Source: Monomorium pharaonis (taxonomy: Eukaryota > Arthropoda > Insecta > Hymenoptera > Formicidae). Taken from it: DNA of 64,000 bases. The stretch spans positions 28,491,176 through 28,555,175 of the forward strand of contig NC_050471.1 in NCBI RefSeq assembly GCF_013373865.1, read 5' to 3'. The first letter of the stretch is position 1. Every line of letters begins with the position of its first letter. Positions 1-13,493 of the stretch are shown piece after piece. The notes under the pieces are model-generated. The model was not told where the DNA came from, made no database searches, and saw nothing but the letters and a program-made list of their open reading frames with translations. The position numbers were made by a program, and so were the translations under genes.

Positions 1-142
1 GCTGATGACGCAAGCACCGTATGAGTTATATCACGGCGTAAAGGTATTACAAAAAAAAGAGCAACAAAGTGAAAGAAGGAAAGATTCATTGGAATTGTCG
101 TATGAAATCGTAAGTCGATCGTGACACGCAAATATATTATTT

Positions 143-173
<31 letters not shown>

Positions 174-971
174 GCAACTTCTCCGCCACGCCGTTAGTAA
201 TTAACGGCGAAGAATTAACGGGCGCCGGTAATCGGCGCCGACGATTAATCGAGCCCGGGAACTGACGTTTCCGGGATGGAGCGAGAGCGGAAAGTGCGGA
301 ATACCAGGCGCGATAATGGCCGCGGTATTAACCGCGGTTAATCCAGTTACGACTCCCCTTACCCACTTTCCCCATCCCCCAACCCCGTTCGCACGATCGC
401 GCGTTAAATTTCCGCGCCGCCCGCCGACGGATTCCCCGCTGATAAAAGCGGTAGGACCTGCTCCCCGCGGCCGCTTGATGGCGAAGGATCTGCGGGATGT
501 TGTCGCGACCGAAGGGACGTCGACTTGAGACTGAACGGGAGAAGTGCAACCCTTAGAGGAAATACTCCGGCGAACGTGATTCGAAGGGAAAAAAAAATTG
601 TATCTCAAAGTATAACGAGTTTCGATGGAATTTATATACATATAATAAATCATAATTATTTTATATTATATATATTTATAATATAATATATATAATTTAA
701 AAAATTATAATTAAAAATAATATTATATAATATTAATTAATTATTATTAATAATATATCGTATTATATTATATTATATGCACAAATGTTTCCTGTAAATC
801 AATCATTTAGTTAGAATATCCCTGTTGCTTTTATGAACACAAGAAAATACTAAATGAGGGAAAAGTTATTTCTTTTCAAAGGGGGAAATATAACGATGTG
901 TTCTTTTCACACTTATTATTTTACACAAGATTTCGAGAGCATCAACACTTTTAAATAAAATGGACTTATTT
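1..971. other. Intergenic DNA, no gene recognised
   Basis: I see no supported gene here. A CT microsatellite lies at about 141-172. A GC-rich stretch follows at about 200-560 with short open frames on both strands that resemble nothing known. About 640-780 is almost pure A/T. The GC-rich block could be a promoter or 5' exon of a gene left of the window, but nothing in the sequence decides this. Confidence 0.5.
141..172. repeat. CT microsatellite
   Basis: (TC)n tract of about 32 bases. Confidence 0.9.
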
Positions 972-1257
972 TCCAATAATAGAGATATTCATTCTTTAAA
1001 TTATGCGAATGAGAGCACGCCGAGGGAAGAGCTCGAGCCATAACACTGAAGAAAAAATCTATCGTGAATGTATGATAAGCTTTCATTAATTTACTGTTCA
1101 CAATTACGATAGAAATTAATTAGATTATTTGCACATTCCATACGTTAATATCTCGATTATTGGTGGACCTAACCCAAGACAATATTGGACTTTTATGTTC
1201 ATCTCGATCCCTTCTACCTTTTTACGAGCGTTGACCCACATGTTTTCGGACACCCTG
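972..1257. mobile_element. 5'-truncated MITE, same family as 33547-33950
   Basis: This stretch matches the right three quarters of the element at 33547-33950. Shared blocks include ATTATGCGAATGAGAGC, the run around TCTATCGTGAATGTATGATAAG, and the right terminus ending in CACATGTTTT..ACACCCTG. The left terminal inverted repeat is missing or unrecognisable, so this is the more degraded copy. The right end is followed by TA. There is no coding capacity. Confidence 0.7.
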
Positions 1258-2113
1258 TATATCGTTGCGTGTATATGAAACAATGAATGCGTTCATATGA
1301 ATATGTAAGAGTTAATTTGACACTTGATTTTTTTCTGCGTACTCAGTTCCTTCAAATCAAATATTTCCCAGAGTAACGCGCGCGTTACAGCAGACACACT
1401 TCTTCCGGAGTTTACCCAACGGTTTTCTCTCCAAACCGTCCTGCTCAAAATTGAATTTCTCACTCGTGTTCCCGGTCCCAAGTCGACGCCCCGCCGTCAC
1501 ACCCGTCCTTCTCCCGCGCAATCGCGTATCACAATCTCACTGAGAGGGAAACACGTGTACATTATACCGTTTTAACTAGTTCAAACTCACCCCGAGGACG
1601 GCCGAGGACGGAATTTCCGTGCGCGGGTGGATGACGTGGGTCGCCGTCGTCGAGCTGTATCCGTTCACCGGTGTAACCACCGTGGCGCCGAGTCTAACGG
1701 TTTTTCAGCGGTTTGTCAAGGAAGATCATGGTACGTCCACACATTCATCCCCGAGAGGAAAGAGAGGACCGAGGAAAAAGGGCGAGAGGTGTGTTTCGTA
1801 AGAACGTGGAAAACGCGGACGTGGGATCGAGGGAAAACGTCGTCGCGGGAGCGATTCCAGCGGTGAATGCGGACGAGCCCTCCGGGACGAGGGTCTTGCA
1901 CGACGAGCCAGCGAGAGATTCTCTGGCAATTGTACACTGCCATCGGGAAACTGATTTATGAATGTTCACTGCACCGTCGAGTGCTCTATGTCTCTCCTTC
2001 TCTGTCGACGGTTCGTAAATTGTATCTCCCAAGTAACGAACCATAGAACGTAACACGTTACACACATCTCAATTATCGTAATTGTTATATAATCGAATTG
2101 CATGTACGTAATA
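1258..2113. other. Intergenic DNA, no gene recognised
   Basis: About 1360-1960 is GC-richer, with several overlapping open frames of 60-106 codons on both strands. None shows a domain I recognise, and the frames shadow each other as expected of GC-rich non-coding DNA. It may be regulatory. Confidence 0.4.
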
Positions 2114-2121
2114 GAAAATAC

Positions 2122-2976
2122 CAGGGTTGGGAAAGTTACTTTGTAAAAGTAACTAGTTATAGTTACAGTTTTTTCATTGAAAAAGTAACTAATTACAGTT
2201 ACAAGTTATCGATTTTGAAAAATAACTCATTACAGTTACTAAAAAAAATAACGAGTCGTTACTTTTCAGTTACTTTTTTCTTAAATATAATTGTACATTA
2301 TTTTAAATATAAGAAACAAGAATCTTACATTTTATGCTTTACTAACTGTTGTATATTATATGCTTAATTATGTCTTTTAACAAGTTATTTTATATACACT
2401 AAATGAGAACTTTGTAAAGGTAAAACTCTAAATCGCATATTACTGTTATCAGAATTAAATGAAATATAATGATACCATTGGCTGTCATACATTGATTCAT
2501 ATTTTTTTTGTTACAAAATTTTCATAAAAATTTTTATAGAATTCAATTTTATAGAATTTGATATTCAAATATATCATCGTAAAAAAAACCTCTTTGTGGC
2601 GTCATTATAGAGCCACCGATACTAAACATATATTCCACAGATGCAGAACTGTGGAATGCCTGTGTTATATTATAATAAAAAGTTTCTTAATTGCAGTGTA
2701 ATTATTTAGCGTATTAATACTGGAGTTATTTGATTTTAAGAATTGATACAATTCCTCTTGTGTAGACTCAACTTTTTCCGGTTGTTGATTAAAAATTTTA
2801 GCGCATGTTCTAAAAAAAGTAACTATTAAAGTAACTATCAAAATAGTTACTAGTTACCAAAAAAATGTAACTGCGTTAAGTTACAGATGAAGAAAATTAA
2901 CGAAGTTAAGTTATTAGTTACCAAAAAAAGTGTAACCGTAACTTCGTTACAAGTAACTCGTTGGTTCCCAACCCTG
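2122..2976. mobile_element. Non-autonomous hAT-like transposon with 8-bp target duplication
   Basis: The ends are inverted repeats: CAGGGTTGGGAA at the left, and TTCCCAACCCTG at the right. The element is flanked by GAAAATAC (2114-2121) and GAAAATGC (2977-2984), an 8-bp target-site duplication with one mismatch, the hallmark size for hAT. Subterminal sequence is rich in repeated AGTAACTAGTTA/GTTAC motifs on both sides, as expected of transposase-binding arrays. The 855-bp body has no transposase frame, so it must have been moved in trans. Confidence 0.85.
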
Positions 2977-2984
2977 GAAAATGC

Positions 2985-5588
2985 GATATACAATAATATG
3001 CGGCCCTCGAAAATATTGAGGGATTACTTCGAATGGAAAATGGCGGGAGTGGTAATCTATGCGATTTTGTGAAAAACGATGGTAAAATTACTTAGAAAGC
3101 ACGTTAAAGTTTGAAGATACCGCATTAAAGGTTTCTCTTTGGTGGCTTTTCTCCATGACAAGTGACAGCATAATAAAATTCGACAATGGCTTCTTTAAGC
3201 TAAAAAATACCTTTCTGAAAATCTGACTTTATTTCCTCGCGAAGTCACGTGAATGTTTGTATCTCGTCAGTTTTGCAGTCGATTTCAAATAACTCTCTAA
3301 TTTTGTTGAAAACAGTAATCCCGAGTCTCCCGAGATCTCTCGCTATTCCGCGTCAAAATAATTCATTTATTATGTATTATTTATATTTTATAATGTATAT
3401 TTCGAATTTGTAATGCACGATGATGTATCTTTTTTTTAGCGAGAGATGCGATACGAGGGCCCTCATTGCGAATGCATAGATGGAGAACGCGTGTTACAAG
3501 TCCCGATAATGTAACTTTCCCGTTAATACGTGGCCGACATTGCGTTACTTCGAAAATCGATTAGAGGATCGAGGAGGAGAGAGAAAGGGGGAAAGGGGGA
3601 AGGGCGGGTGGGGGAGGAGGGCGGTAAAAATTTATGAAATTACCGATGGCGAGCGCGACCATCATCGAGCTTTTATGAAATTGCGAATGTAATGCGAGTG
3701 TAAAGATAACGTGATTACATTGAATAATAATTGCATGCGAATTATCAAAATAACGACGAAAGAAAGGATACGTTTTGAGCAGCCTTCGTACGTCCTTCCT
3801 TCTGCCCGAATCGAAACCAGGAGCGAGGCTCGCCCGCACATCTTGTAGCACCTTATTGAATTGGAGCTGGAAGAAAATTTATAGAGTGGAGAAAACGAGT
3901 GAAATAAAATGTGTAGGATAAATATAACAATAAGATAAAACAGTAAATAATAAATTTAAAAAAAAGAAGATTAAGATATAAAAATTCATGCAGAAAACTT
4001 TATAAATCAATATAAATATCTATATGTAGTACAAAGCATAAAATTTTCATAATACTGCCATATATAACAATGTTATTACATACGTATAACAATCGTTATA
4101 TTTTTATAATTATTATACCAGTACATAACGATTATAAAAACCAATTTAATAGGTAGAGAATATAATATAAATAATAATCGTTAAGTTCAATTAAATTAAT
4201 TGCAATTGAAATATTTCACCGCACGCAAGGTTAAAAGTGAATATACGTGCGACAAACTTACAGTGAATAACGCCTAGGTAAGTGACAGTTACATTAGATA
4301 ACTTTCAAGAAGATAAATGGAGGAGCTCGACAGAAGTCACAGAAGTGACTCGATGTTCCAGCATCGTGAAACAGAGATAGCGAATTGCGAACAGTGGAAA
4401 CAGCGGGTTTGTACGCGAAGGATCGCTGATAAGTGACGGGATTGGTAATGACAGATTATGGAAAATCTACGAGAGAAAGAGACCGTTCTATCACTGTCCT
4501 CTAGAACGTAAAAGAGTACGTAAGAAGAGAAATCCACGAACGACAGTCATCTATTAAGAAAAAAAAATAAATAAATAAATAATAGCCGTGTGTGAGGGAA
4601 GACGATCTAACAAGAAAAATCGAGGCGATCATAGTCCTTTCTCTTCTTTAAACAAGATTTCTTCCTCGCAGGAGGAACATTGCGAACAGTCGAGGTAGCG
4701 AGATTTGGTGCACAATACTGTATTCACAAAGAGACTTTGCGATCTGCGGGTCTCATCGATTTCCTTTGTTCTTTCACAATGAACCTAATGGAATTCAGTT
4801 ATATTCCGCAATACAATTATTGTAATAGCTGCTTTTTCGTCTTTTTAGTTATTATCATTCAATCCCCGTCTTAATTAACGGCGAAAAAGAAAGGTGGAAA
4901 ACTGGATAACTTTCTGCAATTTTTAGTCAAAGTCACTGAAATCAGTGAGGTCGTCTTTAACATGCAGTTTTACCAAATATATACGTTCTTTCTTTAAATA
5001 GAAAAATCAGCGGGGATGCCGAATTCGCACGCATTAGACAGCGTTAATGCATGTGCATATATAATAGGAAGCTATAAAAGATAAATAAATAAACGGCATT
5101 CGAGCATAAACATACGCAGAGAGTAAACAGAGCGCAACTTAGCGGCAGGTGGCGAATGTTATTCGAGCGCGACAGGATATAATAATTTAATTAATTAACT
5201 GAGCATACGAATCACAAGGAATATAAATATTATTTTAAATAATTATCCGGATAAAGAAGTGACCTTATCTTATCATTATTTATATTATTAAAATATATAT
5301 TATCTCTATTTTAATTTTTTTTTCGTTAAATCAAAGTGCTTGAAGAATAAATGGCTCTCGTTTTTAAGAAATAAGAATTTGTAAATAAAAAAAAGAATAT
5401 TGTTCAACAACAATATTACTTAAAAATTACCTAGCTAAAAGTATTTTCCATCTTTTACCTAGACAATTTAACATTTAATAATCCTTATCTTGTCTAAGAT
5501 ATGTTTACATGTAATTTTTCGTACCTTTATCTAGATAATTTTATGTTATTGTATATAAGCGCAACACGAAGATAGAATACAATGAACG
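2985..5588. other. Region downstream of Lig3, no gene recognised
   Basis: AT-rich with a few GC-richer islands (about 3440-3850, 4220-4560, 4620-4780). I read the minus strand here for a BRCT-encoding 3' exon of Lig3 and found none I could support. An open frame at 3561-3851 (minus) contains an Arg-rich stretch but no recognisable fold. Confidence 0.4.
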
Positions 5589-5594
5589 TTTATT
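5589..5594 (-). terminator. Polyadenylation signal AATAAA overlapping the Lig3 stop codon
   Basis: On the minus strand AATAAA starts inside the TAA stop (5595-5593). It would end the read-through transcript within tens of bases of the stop and leave a very short 3'UTR. Confidence 0.55.
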
Positions 5595-8500
5595 AAGTAA
5601 GATTTGGGGGTCGTCTAGAAAGAAGCAATAAAAAATCGATCGAGAGATGATTTGTCCGTCTAGGAAAAGAATTGGCATTACTTACGGTATCCTCGACGTC
5701 CGAATCGGAGGCATTCATGTCGGACAAGGATTCGAAGGATTCCTCCGTTCTGCCAGCGAGACGATCGACGCGACGATCCTCCTCTTGCCATTCCATCCCC
5801 GAGTCTGATCTTTCCTTCGTCTCAAATTTTGAAGAATCCTTCGTTTCCTCCTTGACCTCGCGCTTTACTTTCCATCTCTTCTTCTCCGACTGGGGACTTT
5901 TGTCAGACAATTCTTCGTCGCTCTCGTCCTGCTTTCGTTTCTTGAGGACTTTTTCCGGTGACCTTTTGACTTCTTCCTTGAGGTCTATCGGCTCCTCCTT
6001 CACCTGGAAACTCGTCGACGGCTCGTCCCATGAGCTCGTCTTTGCCACCTTGGTCTTCCTCGGCGACTTGTTTACGGGATCGGGCAGCTTTCTCCTCGGA
6101 ATGTCCTTGACATCCGCCAACGTGCCGAGCAGGCGATCGAAATTGACGGACTCGGGCTTCTTCTCGAAGAGGACGCGCAGCTCGTCCAGGCTGGTGGCCG
6201 TCGACCAGTCCTTGTCGTCGCGTATCCGCGTGACGCGCGGAAACCGGATGCTGATCCCCTCCGCGGTATGCACCCCCTGATTCGTAAACTCGGCGCCCGT
6301 TATCTCCCACACCGGCTGCTTCTGTTTGCCCGTCCGACGAAGTAACAATTAGCAGATTAACAAAGCATATTAATTCTATATTAATGATCATATTAATTAG
6401 AAAATTAATGATGGTATTAATTTTCGTAATACCATGAGGTCACTAGAAATGTGTATCTTTGAATTAGTCTTCTCCAAAATTCTAAAAAGTTGACTTTACT
6501 TAGAAGAGAGGAAAAGAATTAAAATATATTGGGCAGAAAAAAAACCGTCTTTTCAAGCAAAAAATTTAAATTTCTTAATTACTATTAAACTGTTTTATTG
6601 TCGAATCAATCAATTTTGCTCGTTATGACTATAAATAATATTGAAATAAAGAAATAATATTTTGCTGAAATTTATTAATATAAGCAAGATTGTCGTTGAA
6701 TACAATTTCTTGCTTATACGTATATGATTTTTAAAGTAAATATATTGATTTTAATTTAATATTAACGTTTGATGCTGTTTCTTATGTGTAAAGACCGGAA
6801 TATAATTATGATTTTAATTAAATCGTGTTTATCTTACAAGAATTCAAACATACTATCGATTTTGTGTTATAAAGTACTTTGGAAAAAAATAGAGATTAGA
6901 TACCGAAAAGTTCAACGTATAATTGCTTATCGTTGAAGTAATGAAATTAAGCTCAAGTGTAACTGACGGTCTGACGTGCGGATTACCTTGGGATCCCTCG
7001 CCACGAAATCCGGCACCATGGGCTTTTTGGCAAGCAACCAGCCCGGTAGCTTCTCCACGTTCTTGCCAATCTTCACCATGTCGAGTTGATCCTGCAACGC
7101 CGCCAGAGTAGCATCGTCGTGTCCCGTGTGTACCTACGACGACAAGTGTGATTTCTTATCTCTTTTTGTCACTTACTCACTCACACCCCTCCCTTCAATT
7201 CGAGGTGACATTTAAAACTCATTAAACATTTTTATTTACTTTAGTAACGGTTAACCACTTGTCGCGCTTCTCATCGTAGCAGCCCATTAAGAAGACCGAT
7301 AGCATACCACCTGTAAAACAAATAAAAAAAATCATCTGGAGGTCTGTCGAAAACGTTTCTAAATCAAATTAATGTAAAAGATCGGCTATTTTTCCATAAA
7401 ATAGAAAACGACCCTAAATAACACATATGATTGTTATAAAACTCAGGAAAAATTTACTCTTTTAAATTCTCTATAGTCTGTTTAAAATAAATTTAAAAAA
7501 TTCCTTTTATTGTCAATTCTTAAAAGATATAAAAATTTCTTTCATATTTAAAAAGGAAACTCGGAATTAAATTTTAATAAAAATAAAAAATGAATATTAG
7601 TCGTCAGTTATGTAAGAACTATCCCGTTACATTTTTATTTTTATTTAACATTGATAATTAATATTTTTAATTATCACGATAATTTACGGTTTGTAGATCT
7701 ATTTTTTTTTTTCGAATCTTTCCGCGACTGATACAAACCTTTGTTTCCTGTGCCGTACCATGCACCAAGCACAACGAGATCTGCGCTATCAGCCATCGCA
7801 CCACCGCACAGATAGTCCTTTTTTACCTTTAACCAGTGCCTCTTACCCGGCTCATACTTGCTCTGAAAACGCGAAAATTTCGAAACAGATAAAGCTTAAA
7901 TTAAATATAACAAATAATTACTTCTACGATTATTCAATTAATTCCATAATCAGTATTACATCGTAAGAATATATCAATAAATGTCAGAGTAAAATGAAAA
8001 AGCCTGCGAGGATCAATACATACATCAATGTCCTTCAGCACTAAACCCTCGAGACCCAATTTTAACACGTGAACAATCCTTGCCGCTAAATCCCGCGGAT
8101 CCTGAAACCAGACGCGAATTGCAATTATAAATTGAAGGCAACTGGCGCGGTTTATTATTTTAATTCTATTTCTTTACGTGGACTTCGTAAACCTCCGACA
8201 GCATTATTCTGTTTGGTATCTCGGTCATTCTGTCCTTCAGGATATTCCTACGCTCCAGCATAGATCTAATATAACGAAAGAGAAAAAAGATATTGTAAAT
8301 GCGTCGAATAATCAGAATAATCATTGTAAGGTATTATTGCATTCTTTTTGTTAGAAACTCGATATTTACTTGTTTATTAGTACCTCGCCGTTATAGTACA
8401 AGCAATCAAAGACATAAAGACACACATTAGCATTTTTGAATTCTTCTTTCTGAAAACAAACACAATTACATATATTAAAATATCGTTTTATTATTATTTA

Positions 8501-11500
8501 AATTAATATCACAAATTATTACTGCGTATTTTTTTGCAAATTCTTTAGCCATGCAATTAAAAATAATGAATTAAAAGACCGACAAAAAGGCATAAAACTG
8601 GTTGCATAAATTATCAGAAAAATAAAATAAAAGAAAAATATTAGAGTCAAGGAACGAAATTCGTACTTTATGAATTCCTAAGGAACCGAAAGGTAAAGGT
8701 TGTCCGGTCTCATTGTCAATCAAGAGAACCTCGGAATCGAGAATTAAATCGTCACCATCGGGGAACGCTCGCCCTATGTAATCCTTGAATAAATTTATCT
8801 GGAAAAATTAATTAACTCATCGATCGCCTTTAAATCCAAAAGTCGAATGGGTCGTACTTTATCATCATACATTTTTTATTTTATTAATATTCTTGGACGC
8901 TATTATTATTGTAGAAAAATATCAATGACAAATAAATTTACGCATTTCTACAAATTAGCATCTCTCCCCGTTCCCCGTTACCTTGTGCGGCAGGACTGGC
9001 TTGAGAGATCTGCTAAAGTATCGGAATTCGTTTCCGCTTTTGTGCACTTGTACGCGCTCGCCGTCGTACTTGACCTCCGACAACATGCCGTTAGGGCACT
9101 TTCGCATCGCCATTTCCACGGATGTGCACGCTTCTGCCTTTATTAATTAATAAATTAATTAATTAGCTATCCGGCTAATTAGCCAATTGGAACAGATAAT
9201 TAGGTAATAAACTGATAACAGCGCACGATTATTTCGTTCTTCGAATGTATAACTTATTAATGTAATATCGTAATTATAAAGTATTTCGTTAATATTATTT
9301 CTATAGATAATTTAATTATTAGTATAAATGTCTCGTGATAATGACAAGGAAGATGATAAACAACGTAATGTATTTTTTGAACTCCTAAATAATATACGAA
9401 AAGAACGGTCTTGTTCAAGTACACGGAGAGAATTTTCTCTTAAAATTTACCCTCAAAATTTGGTAGTTGTGGGATAATGTGTGACCTCGAAAGAATTTTA
9501 CTATACTGTTTAGTAAAATGTACTAAAAGTATAGTAAAATTCCTTGAGGTCACACATTATCCCACAATTACTAGATTTTGGGGGTATAAATTTTAAGAGA
9601 AAATTCTCTCCGTGTATTTTAAAATTTAACTATACAAAGTCGGAAAGTAAATTACTTTCAAAATTTGTTGAATCAAAAAATAATAATGTAGGACGCTCAA
9701 ATATAATAAATAATGTCGCAAAAAATTTGGACATTCTAATAATCGATTTAAACGTTTTACATAATTATTCTAGTAATCTAATAAAATTCTTTTCTGTATC
9801 CACCTAATTATTAGGATTTCAGCGAAACCGTTCATGTATAAATAATTTATATGCATTATAAATAATTATTTATAATATTAATGTGTATTATATATTAAAA
9901 TTATTAATTATATTATATATTAAAAGGCTAGAAACAATTCTTATAGATATATTTTCAATATACCAGCATCGGTAAAATAGGCGTCATCAGTGAGAGGGCT
10001 ACTTTATTCTGGCTTAAAGGCGAGCTTGAGGCGCATGGTTTTCCCTCCAGATTCGGTAGAAAACGTCGCAGCACCGCTTCCAGATTTTGGGACATTTGGA
10101 AGGCCGTGTACGCATCTGAATGAATCGCCTCGAGACTAAATTTGCATTATGCGAATATATATATAGTATATTTTAATTATTACCGATTAAATTAATTTTA
10201 AGACTGACAGAAAAAAAGCAGCACACTCACATGTGCTTCGGTCCACAGTTGATCCTCAGATCGTGTTTGATCAAACGTACGATCATCTTCAGATCGTTGG
10301 CGGTGCATCTAAAATTTATATTTGAACACTCGTCAAGTATAAAATGCAAAAAAATCAAATGTCAAATATAAAAATTAAAAAGAAAAGTAGCCTTTAATCG
10401 TAAGTAAAATTTAGTAAAATAAATAAAATTAAAAAAAAAATAATGGGAGGTAATGTTATTATATTATATTTAATGCGAATAAATACGACCAACTACCAGA
10501 TATTGAAACTCTACACGCTAATTACTATAATATGCGTCGATAATAAAATTTTATCATTATTTTATATATTTCATTAATATTTTAAATGAATAATATATTC
10601 GGCGCTATACGTAATTTTGATATTTTTGTATATTTATTTCGTTAAAGTATTTCGAGAAGACTCCGTCTGCCGCAATTAGCAGGTTAATGAAAAAAAAAAC
10701 AGCCGATTAATAAACTTACTTATCGAGGATAGATCGAAAATGCTGGATCTGCTCGTCCTCCTTGGTTAAACGTGACAAGTTCTCCAAAAAGAGATCGACC
10801 TATCCAATAAAGCTTATTAATAAAAAAAATATAAAAAGAGATGAATCATACACGTGTTTGCATTATTTCTTGGATAAATTATGCATCTATGTAAAATAGT
10901 TTTATTATCTTCTATCTAATTAATGTTACTACATGCAGATTAATTAAATAGTCTATTTAATTAACCACATTTGATTAAAGAAAAATACTTTATGTTAAAT
11001 CTGACACATCTAATTCAAATTTTTTTAAACTCTAACTAACTTTTTCATCACAAATTGTACTAATTGTTTTGTAATTATACGAAGAAAAATATTTTTAAAT
11101 ACCTTTCTCTTGATTATTAATTATAGAAAAAAAAATTATATTTAAGAAATTAGAATATATTTGTTGGATTAATTAAAATTAAGTTAGATAAAAAATAAAA
11201 ATTTCGACAACTTATATATATATTTAGTTCTTTCTTCTCCGGCTCCTCACCGATAATTTTTCGACTTTGTCCCCAAAATTCGCAAAATTACGCCGACTTA
11301 CGTCTTGGATGGTCAATACGCTCGCGGCGCAAGGCGAGAGGGCAGTACTATTTTCAAAGAAAGCACTGATCGTTTCGGCCACGTCGCCTTGCTCCAGATG
11401 CTCCAGCATCGCATCCTCATCCTCGAGCAGTAATCGCGCGAACAACTTTATCAGCTGCTTGCTTTGCAGATTGTAAATTCTTTTCACTGCGCCGGGCAGC

Positions 11501-11838
11501 AGCAGTTTACACCAGAGCATAATGTCACCCTTAAAACCGTCTGCAGAAACAAACGAAAAAGATAAAGATAAAAAGGGGGAATCTATGCGTAAGTACCATT
11601 ACTATCATTTTTTTTTCTCAAAATTTTATTATTCAAGACTCTCCGCGCTCTCCTTTGATCCTCCCATAAATCCGATGCGGTGACACGTCGCAATCAAAAA
11701 GCGCGACAATCACGATCGCGGAGGCGCCGCCAAGTTGATTGATCAGCATCCGCAATTCGACACCCGTCATTATTTTCGAATTATTACGCTGTATCATATT
11801 GTTACACACGATACGGATACTGGTCTCTTTTTTCTGTA

Positions 11839-11881
<43 letters not shown>

Positions 11882-13435
11882 AATCTTATGAGAAAAGGTA
11901 CTTACCACCTTGTGATCCTTTTGTGAACATCCTCTTAACGATTGTAGTCTTGTCGGTGTAGGCGTCAACGTCGGCAACGTTGCTGCATACGCGACGAAAT
12001 TCGCGAAAGGAATCATCCTTCGACGGGACTTTGCTTTTCTCCTCTTTATTTTTGTTCTCTTTCTCCTTATTCTGTTCACTGTCGTTTGCTACGGTCTTCT
12101 TTTGATCTGGAGTTTTTTTCCCTGGTTTTTTCGAGGAATCACTAGAAGAGGAAGTCGCTTTACGTGGCGTTGCGGCCTTCTTCAAAGCCTTATCCGGCAC
12201 TATAATATACGGAGGAATTAACGCGTTAAAGAAGCAATTAATTCATATATTATATGTGATACAAAGTGATTCGAATAATTTTACTTCAATAATTTTTATA
12301 TAAAAAATTCGCAGTTATAAAAATCAATTGCTTGCATTTATTAATTCTATTCTATCTTGCTCATTTGTTTTTACAACATAATGTTAATCATGTTTTATTA
12401 TCTTTCCATGATATTTTGAGATATTTTTGATATTTAAATATTGAAAAAATTTTGACATATTACTTATCATTAAAATTAGATCAATAATAGGCAAATAAAA
12501 TATTTATCTGAAAACTGTTAATGGATCAAAATGACGAAATTTTCTTCCTACGTGCGTTCGTACGTCGGAAGTAATTTTCACCTCCGCAAAACAATTGCTT
12601 CTAATTACAGGATGAAATTACCCAGTTAAAGCGCAATATAACACATTGTAATTTTATGTCTCAATATCAATCAATTTTTCCACCCCTACCCCTCAGTCGC
12701 GATTATCAACAAATCAGGAATTTCACATCATCACTATATCTTAATTCAACTCAATCAAATAAATAACAAAACTTTAGTTGAATATCGTTCCTCAGCCAAT
12801 TTTACTTGCAGTTAAACGTAACAGATCTTGATCTAAAATTGTAGCAAGACATAAAAAATAAAAAGCAATCCTAAAAATTGAAGAACTGCGACGAATGACG
12901 ATTTCCCTCACATTTTTATTGTGGAAAAATTGTCGTCAAATTTAACAGATTTGTTGCTATAAAATAATAAGTTAAAAAGTGTTCTATTCAACTAAAATCT
13001 TCGGAAAGAATTCAGAAACATAGATCCGTGACCGCATAGACGCATCAAGTAAATGGCAAATAAATCAAGAAAGGTGTCACCTCTCGATACAGAATAATTA
13101 CAGGATTTTTCGAATGCCTCGAGCTTATCCAGAACGATCTGCTTGTCGTCGTCGGACAATTGATCCCAACCCTTGACGTCCTCCGCGGGATCGTCGATCC
13201 TCTTGGTGCTGGCGCGTTGTTTCGCGAACGCGTCGAACAGGCAGGTGACGTGGTGCCAGGCCGGCATCAGTTTGCCGTCCGAGAAGAAGCTCGCCACGTA
13301 CCTGGCGATCCGTATCTCGCCCTTCTCGATCGGGCATTTGCATCGCTTACATTTCGCGCGTCCGGTCTTCGCGCGCTCCACGGCGAACGGCTTCTCCTCC
13401 ACCTGCTGTTGCTGCTGATCCTCTTCGTCACTCAT
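5593..13435 (-). CDS. Lig3: DNA ligase III (ATP-dependent), 15 coding exons
   Basis: Seals single-strand nicks in nuclear base-excision repair and in mitochondria. Coding exons in transcript order: 13435-13081, 12199-11906, 11540-11302, 10799-10720, 10308-10231, 10135-9964, 9137-8982, 8798-8667, 8449-8370, 8265-8178, 8101-8024, 7862-7739, 7310-7240, 7133-6987, 6321-5593. All phases agree, giving 940 codons. The order of domains is: N-terminal PARP-type zinc finger (Cys29, Cys32, His62, Cys65); Lys/Ser-rich linker; DNA-binding domain (LEQGDVAETI); adenylation domain with catalytic KYDGERV (Lys429), then LEGLVLKD and KYEPGKRHWLKVKKDYL; OB fold ending VWEITGAEF..IRFPRVTRIRDDKDW; acidic/Lys-rich tail. 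No BRCT domain follows. The upstream GTG codons in this frame are not plausible starts, so the start is the ATG of MSDEED. Family assignment is very secure; the extreme C-terminus is not (GTAAGT donor at 5685). Confidence 0.95.
9420..9616. mobile_element. Palindromic MITE, TACACGGAGAG family, in a Lig3 intron
   Basis: Near-perfect inverted repeat: TACACGGAGAGAATTTTCTC at the left and its complement at the right. The two halves pair almost to the centre (GTAAAATGTACTAAAAGTATAG). A second, longer copy lies at 24400-24690. It sits in the intron between Lig3 exons 9964-10135 and 8982-9137, transcribed but outside coding sequence. Confidence 0.85.
11842..11880. repeat. CT microsatellite in Lig3 intron
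   Basis: (TC)n. A CT-rich counterpart survives at the matching place in the Lig3-B pseudogene (about 22077-22110), showing the tract predates the duplication. Confidence 0.9.
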
Positions 13436-13493
13436 AACGTTCGACGCGTTAGCCACGAATTTAGGGAATAACCGATGGAGAGAAAACTCTATC

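Noticed and set aside
1745..2065. 106-codon minus-strand frame in a GC-rich island
   Set aside because: No recognisable domain and several equally long overlapping frames.
3561..3851. Possible BRCT exon of Lig3 on the minus strand
   Set aside because: The frame has Arg-rich and Pro-rich stretches but not the Trp and Gly pattern of a BRCT domain.
5672..6280. 202-codon plus-strand open frame opposite the last Lig3 exon
   Set aside because: Antisense shadow of a real, homology-supported coding exon with biased codons.
9544..9807. 87-codon open frame in a Lig3 intron
   Set aside because: It starts inside a MITE and runs into AT-rich intron.
13433..13456. Earlier Lig3 start reading MANASN
   Set aside because: The first codon is GTG, which is not a plausible nuclear start. 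The ATG of MSDEED at 13435, or the upstream exon, is preferred.
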